DNA of 64,000 nucleotides from Mycobacterium kansasii ATCC 12478 (lineage in GTDB: Bacteria; Actinomycetota; Actinomycetes; Mycobacteriales; Mycobacteriaceae), in NCBI RefSeq assembly GCF_000157895.3, contig NC_022663.1, forward strand, positions 4,836,001 through 4,900,000, given 5' to 3'. Within the stretch, counting starts at the first letter, position 1. Each line of letters starts with the position of its first letter. The notes beneath the pieces are model-generated. The model ran no database searches. It saw only the letters and a program-made list of their open reading frames with translations, and was not told the origin of the DNA. Positions 56,201-63,215 of the stretch are shown here, piece after piece. A program made the translations under genes and the position numbers.

Positions 56201-57802
56201 GTTGGTGATGCCAATAGTGGGGTGGCGGCTAGTGCGGATGGTCGTATCAATGTGGCCACGGCGGCCACGGTGGTGGGTGCCGACAATGGTGGGGTTGTGG
56301 CGGGGTCGAGCGGTGACACGAACATTGCGACGGCGGCGACGGTGGTGGGGGATCGTAATGCTGGGGTGTTGGCCAGTGCGCAGGGGGTGCGCAATATTGC
56401 GACGGCGGCGACGGTGGTGGGTAATGACAATGTGATTGATGCGGCGAGTGCGATCGCGGTGGGGGAGACCAATGTTGGTACGGCGGCGACGGTGGTTGGT
56501 GATGCCAATAGTGGGGTGGCGGCTAGTGCGGATGGTCGTATCAATGTGGCCACGGCGGCGACGGTGGTTGGTGATGCCAATAGTGGGGTGGCGGCTAGTG
56601 CGGATGGTCGTATCAATGTGGCCACGGCGGCCACGGTGGTCGGTGATGGCAATAGTGGAGTTACGGCGGATGCGGATGGCAGTGTCAATGTGGTGACGGC
56701 GGCGACCGCGGTTTTTGATGGGAATCAGGCGATTTCGGCAACTGCTGTCGGTGACACGAACATTGCAACGGCGGCCACGGTGGTGGGCAACGCCAACAAT
56801 GGGGTGGCGGCCGGTGCGGATGGCAGCCTCAACATCGCGACGGCGGCCACGGTGGTGGGTGCCGACAATGGTGGGGTTGTGGCGGGGTCGAGCGGTGACA
56901 CGAACATTGCGACGGCGGCGACGGTGGTGGGGGATCGTAATGCTGGGGTGTTGGCCAGTTCGCAGGGGGTGCGCAATATTGCGACGGCCGCGACGGTGGT
57001 GGGTAATGACAATGTGATTGATGCGGCGAGTGCGATCGCGGTGGGGGAGACCAATGTTGGTACGGCGGCGACGGTGGTTGGTGATGCCAATAGTGGGGTG
57101 GCGGCTAGTGCGGATGGTCGTATCAATGTGGCCACGGCGGCCACGGCGGTCGGTGATGGCAATAGTGGAGTTACGGCGGATGCGGATGGCAGTGTCAATG
57201 TGGTGACGGCGGCGACCGCGGTTTTTGATGGGAATCAGGCGATTTCGTCGACTGCTGTCGGGGACACCAACATTGCGACGGCGGCCACGGTGGTGGGCAA
57301 CGCCAACAATGGGGTGGCGGCCGGTGCGGATGGCAGCCTCAACATCGCGACGGCGGCCACGGTGGTGGGTGCCGACAATGGTGCCGTTACTGCTAGCGCC
57401 GTCGGCGACAACGACTTCGTCACCGCTGCTACCGTCGTGGGCCGCGGCAACAACGGGGTCGCAGCCGACGCCGTAGGCGGCAACTTCGCCAACGCCGCCG
57501 TGGTCGTCGGCGGCGACAACACCGACGTCCATGCGCAAAGAGGCCACTTCAACGCCGCGGTCGTCGTCGGAAACGACAGCACCGCCTTCGCGGGGGGTGA
57601 AACAGGCGACGAAGGCAATCGCGACCTGGCGATCGTCGTCGCCAACAACGCCCAGGCTCGAGCATTCAATGGCAACAACGACATCGCAATCGCCAGGGCA
57701 GACGGCGCATCGGCGATCGCAGGTCCCGGCGACAACATCGTGGACATCCAGCCGCCGTTGTTCTCATTACTAGTGGCGGCCTTGCGCGGATTATTCTCCT
57801 AA
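50252..57802 (+). CDS. giant PPE protein with a non-MPTR 24-residue repeat tail
   Basis: A 2516-residue PPE protein. Residues 1 to about 180 are a normal PPE domain (MNFSVLPPEINSAQIY, WQG at 57-59). Residues about 290-455 hold three 55-residue units beginning STGGYVNFAGLVGNGNQ. From about residue 500 to 2400 the protein is roughly 80 copies of a 24-residue unit made of two 12-residue halves, for example GDTNIATAATVV then GDANSGVAASAD. The regularity (small and beta-branched residues, turns at GD/GN) suggests a beta-solenoid or beta-roll, somewhat like the head repeats of YadA-type adhesins; that is inference. I see no cysteine. The end, PPLFSLLVAALRGLFS, is a hydrophobic helix. GAGAGGAAAG precedes the ATG. 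Function is unknown; a surface or secreted filament is a reasonable guess. Confidence 0.85.
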   Translation: MNFSVLPPEINSAQIYAGPGSAPMLQAAASWQRLADELTSAAASFESVTEALVGDSWQGWAAAAMASAAAPYASWLNAAAAGAQSASVQAGTAATVFEDALAAIVHPAVVATNRNQLVMLAMSNLFGLNAPAIAATEAHYEQMWAQDVAALSGYHAGVSTVAAQLAPWQGVLQTLQGNASSSIAAVNLAAQAESLNALDVSVSFSGLQLVQLGTAQANSTFGGLAVALGQNSSASAAGLLDGAWALGSATGASSSGILNTALAVGDTSTAQAGGLFTLASAFGSGNTVSTGGYVNFAGLVGNGNQVGVVDGFGNRAWVFGDGNVAQVSGLFTAASTFGSGSSVSTGGYVNFAGLVGNGNQVGVVDGFGNRAWAFGDDNVAQVGGLLTAASTFGSGNSVSTGGYVNFAGLVGNGNQVGVVDGFGNRAWVFGDDNVADVVGVVTRALTLGSGNSTGAGGTVNFTGILGNNNQAGAIDGIGNGAWVFGDNNAAHAGGGYFNAATVLGNYNSPVGVGANGTGSVARTNIANFATVVGNHNSTVTVGANGNDAVANTNIGTFATVLGSNNGMVTAGADGSGAVANANVGTIATVLGNNNSGVQASVAGQTNIATVATVLGDNNGGVLAGADGNLNIATMTNAIGNNNNGVAADAVGNTNIATFSNVIGNANSGIATSTDGDTNIATFATVVGNGNHGAGADAVGRLNIATFGTAVGGGNEVGASANGDTNIATFASAVGNGNHDVTAATAGHLNIATFGTAVFNGNHEIGASASGDTNIATFATVAGNANGDITAAAVGRTNIATFATSSGLISVGNDGVKATADGDFNIATFANNINIIGNGNQNIEAGASGTGNIATFATAFGNANDGVTAGTDGQGNIATFATVFGNANTGVASSAAGTGNIATFATNAGLIGNANNGIEASANGTGNIATFATNIGFVGNANDAVKANATGGGNIATFASVVGSGNQQVEASANGNNNIATLAGVFGNGNDGVRATASGNANIATMATSLTLFGEGDNSVAANANGQGNIATVGTAATIFGTASNVVEAGANGGGNIATFASAFGDSNGVTASAMGDNNIVTFATAVGNDNGAVLASATNRGNIATFATAVGDNNAPTAQVVGDGNIATLATVVGDHNGGVLASANGTGNYATAATAVGNANTAVEATTDGAGNIVTFGTAVGDANALTAEANGTANIGTLATVVGDHNSGVLASSNDVANYATLATVVGNGNTGAAATSNGDTNIATLATVVGDSNAVAADAAGHTNIATLGTAVGNGNNGIAATSDGRLNIATAATAVFGDNHAITAAATGGTNVATAATVVGDGNSGVAASADGSVNIATAATVVGDGNSAAIRAMASGDTNIATAATVVGDRNAGVLASSQGVRNIATAATVVGNDNVIDAASAIAVGETNVGTAATVVGDANSGVAASADGRINVATAATVVGDGNSGVTADADGSVNVVTAATAVFDGNQAITATAVGDTNIATAATVVGDRNAGVLASAQGVRNIATAATVVGNDNVTDAASAIAVGETNIATAATVVGDANSGVAASADGRINVATAATVVGDGNSAAILATASGDTNIATAATVVGDRNAGVLASAQGVRNIATAATVVGNDNVIDAASAIAVGETNVGTAATVVGDANSGVAASADGRINVATAATAVGDGNSGVTADADGSVNVVTAATAVFDGNQAISSTAVGDTNIATAATVVGNANNGVAAGADGSLNIASAATVVGADNGGVVAGSSGDTNIATAATVVGDRNAGVLASAQGVRNIATAATVVGNDNVIDVASAIAVGETNVGTAATVVGDANSGVAASADGRINVATAATAVGDGNSGVTADADGSVNVVTAATAVFDGNQAISSTAVGDTNIATAATVVGNANNGVAAGADGSLNIASAATVVGDGNSAAILATASGDTNIATAATVVGDRNAGVLASAQGVRNIATAATVVGNDNVIDAASAIAVGETNVGTAATVVGDANSGVAASADGRINVATAATVVGADNGGVVAGSSGDTNIATAATVVGDRNAGVLASAQGVRNIATAATVVGNDNVIDAASAIAVGETNVGTAATVVGDANSGVAASADGRINVATAATVVGDANSGVAASADGRINVATAATVVGDGNSGVTADADGSVNVVTAATAVFDGNQAISATAVGDTNIATAATVVGNANNGVAAGADGSLNIATAATVVGADNGGVVAGSSGDTNIATAATVVGDRNAGVLASSQGVRNIATAATVVGNDNVIDAASAIAVGETNVGTAATVVGDANSGVAASADGRINVATAATAVGDGNSGVTADADGSVNVVTAATAVFDGNQAISSTAVGDTNIATAATVVGNANNGVAAGADGSLNIATAATVVGADNGAVTASAVGDNDFVTAATVVGRGNNGVAADAVGGNFANAAVVVGGDNTDVHAQRGHFNAAVVVGNDSTAFAGGETGDEGNRDLAIVVANNAQARAFNGNNDIAIARADGASAIAGPGDNIVDIQPPLFSLLVAALRGLFS
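51121..51615 (+). repeat. three 165-base in-frame tandem repeats
   Basis: Nearly identical units begin at 51121, 51286 and 51451, a spacing of exactly 165 bases (55 codons) inside the giant PPE gene. The first two-thirds of the unit is the best conserved; the end of the third unit has diverged. This block is different in sequence and length from the 24-residue repeats downstream. Confidence 0.8.
54190..57390 (+). repeat. near-identical higher-order repeat array within the giant PPE gene
   Basis: A module containing GATCGTAATGCTGGGGTG occurs at 54371, 54737, 55034, 55544, 56057, 56351 and 56933. Spacings are 366, 297, 510, 513, 294 and 582 bases, all multiples of three. A second landmark, TTTTTGATGGGAATCAGG, occurs five times. 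Blocks of several hundred bases are almost identical, and codon wobble is T/G-rich compared with the C-rich repeats upstream, which suggests recent in-frame amplification. Confidence 0.85.
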
Positions 57803-57809
57803 GCCATCT

Positions 57810-57829
57810 CGACCGGTGGACGCCGGTCG
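57810..57829. terminator. hairpin between the giant PPE gene and the convergent operon
   Basis: CGACCGG-TGGACG-CCGGTCG is a perfect 7-base inverted repeat that starts eight bases after the giant PPE stop. It lacks a T-run, as most mycobacterial terminators do, and could act on both strands. Confidence 0.45.
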
Positions 57830-57946
57830 CACCCCCGGCGGTGCAGCGAAGCGGCCGAAACGCACGCAGGTGAGCATCGAGCGCCCACCCGGGCAGTCAT
57901 CCAGTCCACCGGGCGGCGACAACGCAATCGGCACCGCCGACGCCGC

Positions 57947-58285
57947 CTATTCGCTGTCGTATCCGGGATGAGCGACCGCCAGACGATGACGTACCAGTGC
58001 GCGCAGGCAGGCCATGACTTCCTCGTCGCGGCCGTCCAGTTCACCGGCCCGGATCGCAGCGGCAAGGGCGGCCTCGTCGGCGAAACCAAGGTCGGCCAGC
58101 GCGGTCCGGACTTCGGCATCACCGGAACTCAGCAATTCACGCTCGACCATGCGCAGGGCGTTGGCGGCAACGCGGGCATGGAAGTTGACCTGCCCGCTGG
58201 TCGCCGCCCGCACGTCCCCTTCCAGGAAGTCGGCGACGGCGGCCACGAGCTCGGCAGCGGTGGGCCGGCCGTGAAGCCCGGTCAT
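57947..58285 (-). CDS. DUF6285-like protein
   Basis: A 112-residue, mostly helical protein (ELVAAVADFLEGDV, then FHARVAANALRMVERELL). This pattern matches DUF6285, whose genes regularly follow phosphotransferase and acyl-CoA dehydrogenase genes in actinobacteria and proteobacteria, as here. The ATG at 58285 overlaps the phosphotransferase stop as ATGA; twelve extra codons upstream are unlikely. It is the last gene of the operon. A role as partner or stabilising subunit of the kinase-fold protein is plausible but unproven. Confidence 0.7.
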   Translation of the reverse strand: MTGLHGRPTAAELVAAVADFLEGDVRAATSGQVNFHARVAANALRMVERELLSSGDAEVRTALADLGFADEAALAAAIRAGELDGRDEEVMACLRALVRHRLAVAHPGYDSE

Positions 58286-59247
58286 CGTCCGACCGCCTCG
58301 AGCAGCTCGAGCAGATCCCACTCGTTCTCACAGACCCGGCGCCCTATCGCCGCCAACTCGACCGATCGGGTCCGACCACTCAAGTGGCGCTCCGCCTGGT
58401 ACCGACAGATGACACCCCAACGCAGGGTGGCCAGTACCAACCACCAGCGAAACGCCGCCCGATCGACGGTGGCCCCGCCGGCTTCCTCATACGCCTGCAA
58501 CAGGCTCTCGATGCTGCCCAGCCCGCCGGCGCCAAGGCTCGCCGGAGCCCCGAACCGCCAGGCCCGCACACAAAACCAGGCCAGGTCCTCATATGCCTCC
58601 CCGACATGCACCAGCTCCCAATCCAGAACGGCCGCAAGGTCGGAGCCGTCGACGATGAGATTTCCCATCCGGAAGTCGCCATGCACCAGAACTGCTGTCG
58701 AAGGCGGTGGTCGACGCGCCCTAAGCCAGCGGAAGGCCCATTCGAAGGTGGCGGTGGTGTCGCCCATGGAATCGAGCCGGTCACGCCACTGCCCGAGCGG
58801 GTCCTCTCGGACGAGGCCCAGGCCATTCCACTCGGCGCGGTGAATCGCGGCCAGTGCTCGCGCGCATTGGCGCAACAGCCGTGTCCGGCCGGGATCATCG
58901 AGTTGCCGCTGGATGCGCCGGACAATGGTTTCGCCTTTGACCTCTTCGCAGATCAGGAACGGATTGCCCAGTGCCGCAGGCGAATCGTCGGCCAGCAGAA
59001 TGTGCGGCACCGGCGCGCCCGCGGCTGCCGCGGCGGCCTGGACGCGGGCTTCGAGTTCCATACCGGCGTGCACGTCGTCGGGCGGGCCGATGCGCAGAAT
59101 CAGCGGTCGACGCTCGGCGCCCACGACGGCGTCGAACGCCCACGTGGTCCTGCTGGCGCCGCCGGTGAGCACCCGCAGGTTTTCGATCGCCACCTCGGCG
59201 CCCAGCAACGGGTCCAGCAGCGCGGCCAAGTCCTCCAACAGAGTCAC
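58282..59247 (-). CDS. phosphotransferase (APH/ACAD10-like) family protein
   Basis: A 321-residue kinase-fold protein. The catalytic loop VHGDFRMGN gives Asp191 and Asn196, and AVLDWE gives Asp209; the N-lobe strand is PLILRIGPP. Fused or neighbouring pairs of this domain with acyl-CoA dehydrogenases occur in ACAD10/11, where a hydroxyacyl-CoA is phosphorylated before dehydrogenation. The adjacent acyl-CoA dehydrogenase makes the same chemistry plausible. The GTG at 59247 overlaps the dehydrogenase stop as GTGA. In M. tuberculosis the family member FadE36 carries a misleading acyl-CoA dehydrogenase name. Confidence 0.8.
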   Translation of the reverse strand: MTLLEDLAALLDPLLGAEVAIENLRVLTGGASRTTWAFDAVVGAERRPLILRIGPPDDVHAGMELEARVQAAAAAAGAPVPHILLADDSPAALGNPFLICEEVKGETIVRRIQRQLDDPGRTRLLRQCARALAAIHRAEWNGLGLVREDPLGQWRDRLDSMGDTTATFEWAFRWLRARRPPPSTAVLVHGDFRMGNLIVDGSDLAAVLDWELVHVGEAYEDLAWFCVRAWRFGAPASLGAGGLGSIESLLQAYEEAGGATVDRAAFRWWLVLATLRWGVICRYQAERHLSGRTRSVELAAIGRRVCENEWDLLELLEAVGR

Positions 59248-60482
59248 TTCTTGCCGAACTTGAACAGCCGCTGCGCAACCCGGCGGATCTGAATCTCCTC
59301 CGCGCCCTCGGTGATCCGATAGCGGCGGTGATGGCGGTAGATGTGCTCGAACGGTTCGTGACGGCTATATCCCATTCCGCCGAAGACTTGCATGGCCCGG
59401 TCGGCGGCCTCACACACCAGCCGGTTGGCGCGGTAATTGGCCATTGCCACCTTGTCCGACACTTCCATGTGGTGATTGCGATCCAATTGGTCGGCCGCGT
59501 AGTACACCAGCAGCCGCACCATCTGCGCCTCGGTCTGCAACTCGACCAGCGGCCACTGGACAGCCTGGTTCACCGACAATGGCTTACCGAATACCCTACG
59601 TTCGTTGGCGTAGTCGACGGCCCGGTCGATGCAGTACTGGGCGGCGCCCAGGCTGCTGGCCGCCTGGCGAATCCTGTTCTCGTGCAAGAAAGTCTGGCCC
59701 ACCTCCAGACCACGATCGACCTCGCCGAGGACGGCGTCACCGGATACTCGGACGTCCTCAAGTGCCACCTCGCCGTGGTCGGTCGGCATGTTGAGCGTCC
59801 ACCAGTAGTACGGCACGGTGAAGCCGGGAGTATCGGTGGGGACGAGAAACGCGGTGATGCCACGGGCCTGACCGGGTTCGCCCGAGGTTCGGGCGAACAC
59901 CAGATCATGGGTGGCGCGGTGCACGCCGGTGTTGAACCGCTTGGCGCCGTTGATCACCCAGCTGTTGCCGTCGCGCTCGGCACGGGTCTCGAGCCAGGTG
60001 GCATCCGAGCCGTGACTGGGCTCGGTCAAACCGAATGCCATAGACCGCTCGCCGGTGATGAGCGCCTCGGTCCACTCCTTCTTCTGCGCCTCGGTGCCGA
60101 ATCGGTCCATCATGATGACCTGGGGGAAGTTGCCGACGATGGAGGACTCGTTCTGCAAGTCGTTGTGCAGCCCGAGCCCCTTGTGCGCCAGATGTTCCCG
60201 GATGACGGCCATATCGACGTTGGTTCCGTCGCGGCCTCCGAACCGCGACGGCAGGCCGTAACGCAGCCAGCCCGCCTGGTCGGCGCGCCTGCGCATCTCG
60301 GCCAGCAGGTCCTCCCACTCGCGCCGGGGGACGCCACCGTTGTCCCAGTCGGTGCGGGCATGCTCGCGGCGGTGGTCGAAATACTGGATGTGCTGGCGTT
60401 CCAGCGGTTTGATATCGGACTCGATGAATTCGTCCATCTCGGCAAGCAGACCGGGAAGATGTTCTGGCAGACTGAAATCCAC
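59244..60482 (-). CDS. acyl-CoA dehydrogenase
   Basis: A 412-residue FAD enzyme oxidising an acyl-CoA to a 2-enoyl-CoA, or, in the ACAD10/11-like setting, acting on phosphorylated hydroxyacyl-CoA. GLTEPSHGSDATWLET is the central FAD/substrate motif. FGGMGYSRHEP and ITEGAEEIQIRR (catalytic Glu392 by comparison with MCAD) close the protein. It starts at GTG 60482, with AAGGAG (60490-60495) seven bases upstream overlapping the TetR stop. Chain-length preference is unknown. It is the fifth gene of the right-hand operon. Confidence 0.85.
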   Translation of the reverse strand: MDFSLPEHLPGLLAEMDEFIESDIKPLERQHIQYFDHRREHARTDWDNGGVPRREWEDLLAEMRRRADQAGWLRYGLPSRFGGRDGTNVDMAVIREHLAHKGLGLHNDLQNESSIVGNFPQVIMMDRFGTEAQKKEWTEALITGERSMAFGLTEPSHGSDATWLETRAERDGNSWVINGAKRFNTGVHRATHDLVFARTSGEPGQARGITAFLVPTDTPGFTVPYYWWTLNMPTDHGEVALEDVRVSGDAVLGEVDRGLEVGQTFLHENRIRQAASSLGAAQYCIDRAVDYANERRVFGKPLSVNQAVQWPLVELQTEAQMVRLLVYYAADQLDRNHHMEVSDKVAMANYRANRLVCEAADRAMQVFGGMGYSRHEPFEHIYRHHRRYRITEGAEEIQIRRVAQRLFKFGKK

Positions 60483-60493
60483 GATTGAGCTCC

Positions 60494-61114
60494 TTAGGTG
60501 CCGTACAGAGTTTTCTTCCAGATCATTGACAACGTCTTGATCGCATCCTCGTCGCTGATGTCCAGACGCAAATTTTCAGGGCCCGAGCGCCCCACGAACA
60601 CGGTGGTGAAGTTTTCGAAAAGCAGCGCGATCGCGGCGGCCGTGTGCTGCGGATGCAGCTCAGCACCGTAACCCTGCTCCTGAGCGCGGCGGACCGATGC
60701 GGCCACGATGTCCATTCCGAAACGCCGGAATTCGTTCTGCACGGCCGCGAAACGCCGTTGGGTGGCGGCCAGTTGGGCAACGGCGATCATGATGCCGATG
60801 TTCTGTTTGAAGATGTTCCAGTATCCGGTGACCACCGAGGTGAAGAACGTGTCGTCGTCGGGGGTATCCGGCAGATGCACACTCAGCCCGGAGGGAGCGA
60901 CAACGTCGTGCAGAAATGATTCGGCGAGCGCGGCCAGTAGGTCTTCTTTGTCGGAGAAGTACCGGTAGAACACCGCGGGCGACTTACCGGCGGCCGAGGT
61001 GATGTCGGCCAGAGTGGTTCCGTGAAAGCCGCGTTCGGCAAAGAGCTTTCGCGCAGCCTGTTCGATGGCCTGCCGGGTCTGGCGGCCCTTGGCGGTGAGT
61101 ACGCCGGCGGCCAT
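60494..61114 (-). CDS. TetR-family transcriptional regulator
   Basis: A 206-residue TetR regulator embedded in the catabolic operon. The DNA-binding domain is at about 10-57 (LFAERGFHGTTLADITSAAG, then KSPAVFYRYFSDKEDLL). The rest is helical with a likely acyl-CoA or lipid-type pocket, as in KstR/FasR-like regulators, by context only. Its ATG shares one base with the upstream lyase stop (TGATG), and the acyl-CoA dehydrogenase follows after 11 bases. It therefore rises and falls with the genes it presumably controls. The operon promoter lies beyond the right edge, so no operator could be inspected. Confidence 0.82.
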   Translation of the reverse strand: MAAGVLTAKGRQTRQAIEQAARKLFAERGFHGTTLADITSAAGKSPAVFYRYFSDKEDLLAALAESFLHDVVAPSGLSVHLPDTPDDDTFFTSVVTGYWNIFKQNIGIMIAVAQLAATQRRFAAVQNEFRRFGMDIVAASVRRAQEQGYGAELHPQHTAAAIALLFENFTTVFVGRSGPENLRLDISDEDAIKTLSMIWKKTLYGT

Positions 61115-62010
61115 CAGTTCCGGATCCGGTCGCCGGCTCGTAACAACGCACCCGGCAAGTCATGGCCGACCACCGATTTCGCAACCTCGGCCGCGGCAAT
61201 GGCGGCCGGCAGGTCGATGTGGACCTCGAAACCGCTGTCGGCCAGCAGATACACCAGATCCTCGGTGGCGATGTTGCCGGTGGCTCCGGGGGCGAACGGG
61301 CAGCCGCCGAGGCCGCCGACCGAGGCATCCAGCCGGGTGACACCGGAACAGACCGCCGCGTAGGCGCTGGCCAGGCCCGCACCCCGGGTGTTGTGGAAGT
61401 GTCCGCCCAGCGCAATGTCGCCAATCACCGGATGTAGCTGTGCGATCAGCGAACTCACTCGACCCGGCGTCGCGGTGCCGATGGTGTCGGCGATCGAGAA
61501 CCGGTCCACGCCCAGGCCGCGGGCGACGGCGGCGATGTCGAGCACCCGCTGCGACGGGGTGGGACCGTCGAACGGACAATCCCATGCGGTGGCCACGATC
61601 ACCTCGACGATCACCCCGCTGCCGCGGGCGATGGCGAGGATCTCGCCGATCTGACTGGTTGCCTCGGCGCTGCTGCGACCGACGTTGGCCGCGCTGAACG
61701 AGTCGCTGGCTGCCACCACATATTCGATGGCGCGCAGGCCCGCCGCGATCGCCCGCTTGGCGCCGTTGGGGCTGGCTACCAGCGCGGAGAACTCGATGTC
61801 GGGATACCGGTGCAACTCGGCCGCGAGTTCGGCGGCATCGGCCATCGCCGGAACTTTGGACGGCGACACGAACGCCGTTGCTTCCACCTCACGCACTCCC
61901 GTGGCGGCGATCGCGGCCAGCAACTCCAGCTTGGCCGCCAACGGGATCGGCTTTTCGATCTGCAGTCCGTCGCGCAGCGAGACCTCGCGAATGGTCACAT
62001 GCTGGTTCAT
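61114..62010 (-). CDS. hydroxymethylglutaryl-CoA lyase family protein
   Basis: A 298-residue TIM-barrel aldolase of the HMG-CoA lyase family. EVSLRDGLQ (9-17) carries the metal-binding Asp14. His204 and His206 (GGHFHNTRG) complete the metal site, and the lyase signature GGLGGCPFAPGATGN is at 232-246 with the catalytic Cys237. It cleaves HMG-CoA to acetyl-CoA and acetoacetate or performs a similar retro-aldol step. In leucine catabolism it is the last enzyme, but methylcrotonyl-CoA carboxylase genes are not in the window, so another 3-hydroxy-3-methyl-acyl-CoA is possible. The ATG overlaps the CoA-transferase stop as ATGA. Confidence 0.82.
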   Translation of the reverse strand: MNQHVTIREVSLRDGLQIEKPIPLAAKLELLAAIAATGVREVEATAFVSPSKVPAMADAAELAAELHRYPDIEFSALVASPNGAKRAIAAGLRAIEYVVAASDSFSAANVGRSSAEATSQIGEILAIARGSGVIVEVIVATAWDCPFDGPTPSQRVLDIAAVARGLGVDRFSIADTIGTATPGRVSSLIAQLHPVIGDIALGGHFHNTRGAGLASAYAAVCSGVTRLDASVGGLGGCPFAPGATGNIATEDLVYLLADSGFEVHIDLPAAIAAAEVAKSVVGHDLPGALLRAGDRIRN

Positions 62011-63215
62011 AGCACCCCCTCGGCGCGCAAATCGGTGAGCTCCTCGACGGTTTTGCCCAGCAGCCCGATATAGACGTCGTCGTTATGCCGGCCAGGGTGG
62101 GGGGGACCGGCGGAGCGCACCCTGCCCGGTGATTCGGAGAGTACCGGTACGATCCCTGGACCCAATACGGATCGTTCGACCCTCTCATCGTAATGTTCGA
62201 CCAGCATGCCGCGCGCCCGTAGCTGTGGATCGTCGACCACTTCCGCGACGGTATTGATCGGCCCGGCGATCACGCCTGCGGCGGAGAGAGTTTCGATGAT
62301 TTCGCCGGGCCGGCGCTCCGCGGCCCAGGCGCCGATGATTGCGTCGAGTTCGTCCTGGTTGCGGCCGCGCGCCCCGTGGGTGGCGAACCGCTCGTCGGTG
62401 ACCAGTTCCGGACGCCCCATTGCCTTGCACAGCCGGGCGAATACGGTGTCCTGATTCGCGGCGATCACCACCCAGGAGCCGTCGGCACTGCGGTAGATGT
62501 TGGACGGCGCAATGCCTTCCAGACGGGTGCCGGACGGTCCGCGTACCACCCCGCCGACGTCATAGTCCGGAATCGTGGATTCCTGTACCGCCAAACAGGA
62601 TTCGGTCAGGGCGACGTCGACCACCTGGCCCCTGCCGGTGACGCCGCGGCGATACAGCGCGGCCAGCGCCCCCTGGGCGCCGAACATGCCGGCCAGGGTG
62701 TCACCCAGCGACAGTGCCAGCCGCGGCGGCGGACCGCCGGGGAACCCGTTGAGATGACGCAGTCCGCTGGCCGCCTCGGCCACCGAGGCGTATCCGGCCT
62801 TGTGTGCGTCGGGACCGGTTTGTCCGTAGCCCGACACCCGAACCAGAATGATGCCCGGGTTGCGTTCGCTGAGCACGTCGTAACCCAGGTTCCACTTTTC
62901 CAGCGTGCCCGGGCGGAAGTTCTCCACGGCAATGTCGGATTTCTCGACCAGTTCGAGAAAGAGCTCCCGGCCGCGCGGACGGCGCAGGTCAAGGGTGACG
63001 GCCCGCTTGTTGCGGGCATGCACGGTCCAGAACACGTGGTGCCCGTTGAGTTCGGCTTGACCCCAGGTGCGTAACGGATCCGGGGCACCCGGCGGCTCCA
63101 CCTTGATGACGTCGGCGCCCATGTCGCCGAGCAGCCGCCCGGCGAACGGACCGGCGATCAAGGTGCCGAGTTCGAGCACCCGGATGCCGTCCAGCGGTCC
63201 GGTTGGCGCCGTCAC
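62007..63215 (-). CDS. family III CoA-transferase (CaiB/BaiF)
   Basis: A 402-residue CoA-transferase that moves CoA between carboxylic acids through an enzyme aspartyl-CoA thioester. The N-terminal IRVLELGTLIAGPFAGRLLGD, ADVIKVEPP, and NKRAVTLDLRRPRGR are family marks. The catalytic aspartate is probably Asp172 in LSLGDTLAGMFG. Donor and acceptor are unknown; within this operon it would activate the substrate acid. The GTG at 63215 overlaps the hydrolase stop as GTGA, and its stop overlaps the lyase start. Confidence 0.85.
   Translation of the reverse strand: MTAPTGPLDGIRVLELGTLIAGPFAGRLLGDMGADVIKVEPPGAPDPLRTWGQAELNGHHVFWTVHARNKRAVTLDLRRPRGRELFLELVEKSDIAVENFRPGTLEKWNLGYDVLSERNPGIILVRVSGYGQTGPDAHKAGYASVAEAASGLRHLNGFPGGPPPRLALSLGDTLAGMFGAQGALAALYRRGVTGRGQVVDVALTESCLAVQESTIPDYDVGGVVRGPSGTRLEGIAPSNIYRSADGSWVVIAANQDTVFARLCKAMGRPELVTDERFATHGARGRNQDELDAIIGAWAAERRPGEIIETLSAAGVIAGPINTVAEVVDDPQLRARGMLVEHYDERVERSVLGPGIVPVLSESPGRVRSAGPPHPGRHNDDVYIGLLGKTVEELTDLRAEGVL

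Noticed and set aside
52976..57547. A 1523-codon open frame antisense to the giant PPE gene, plus one of 661 codons at 50552-52537
   Set aside because: They arise because the GC-rich repeat lacks stops on the opposite strand. The translated products are mirror repeats (GRRGHIDTTIRTSRHPTIGI type), lack a ribosome binding site, and have no family features, while the sense frame has a PPE domain and normal start.
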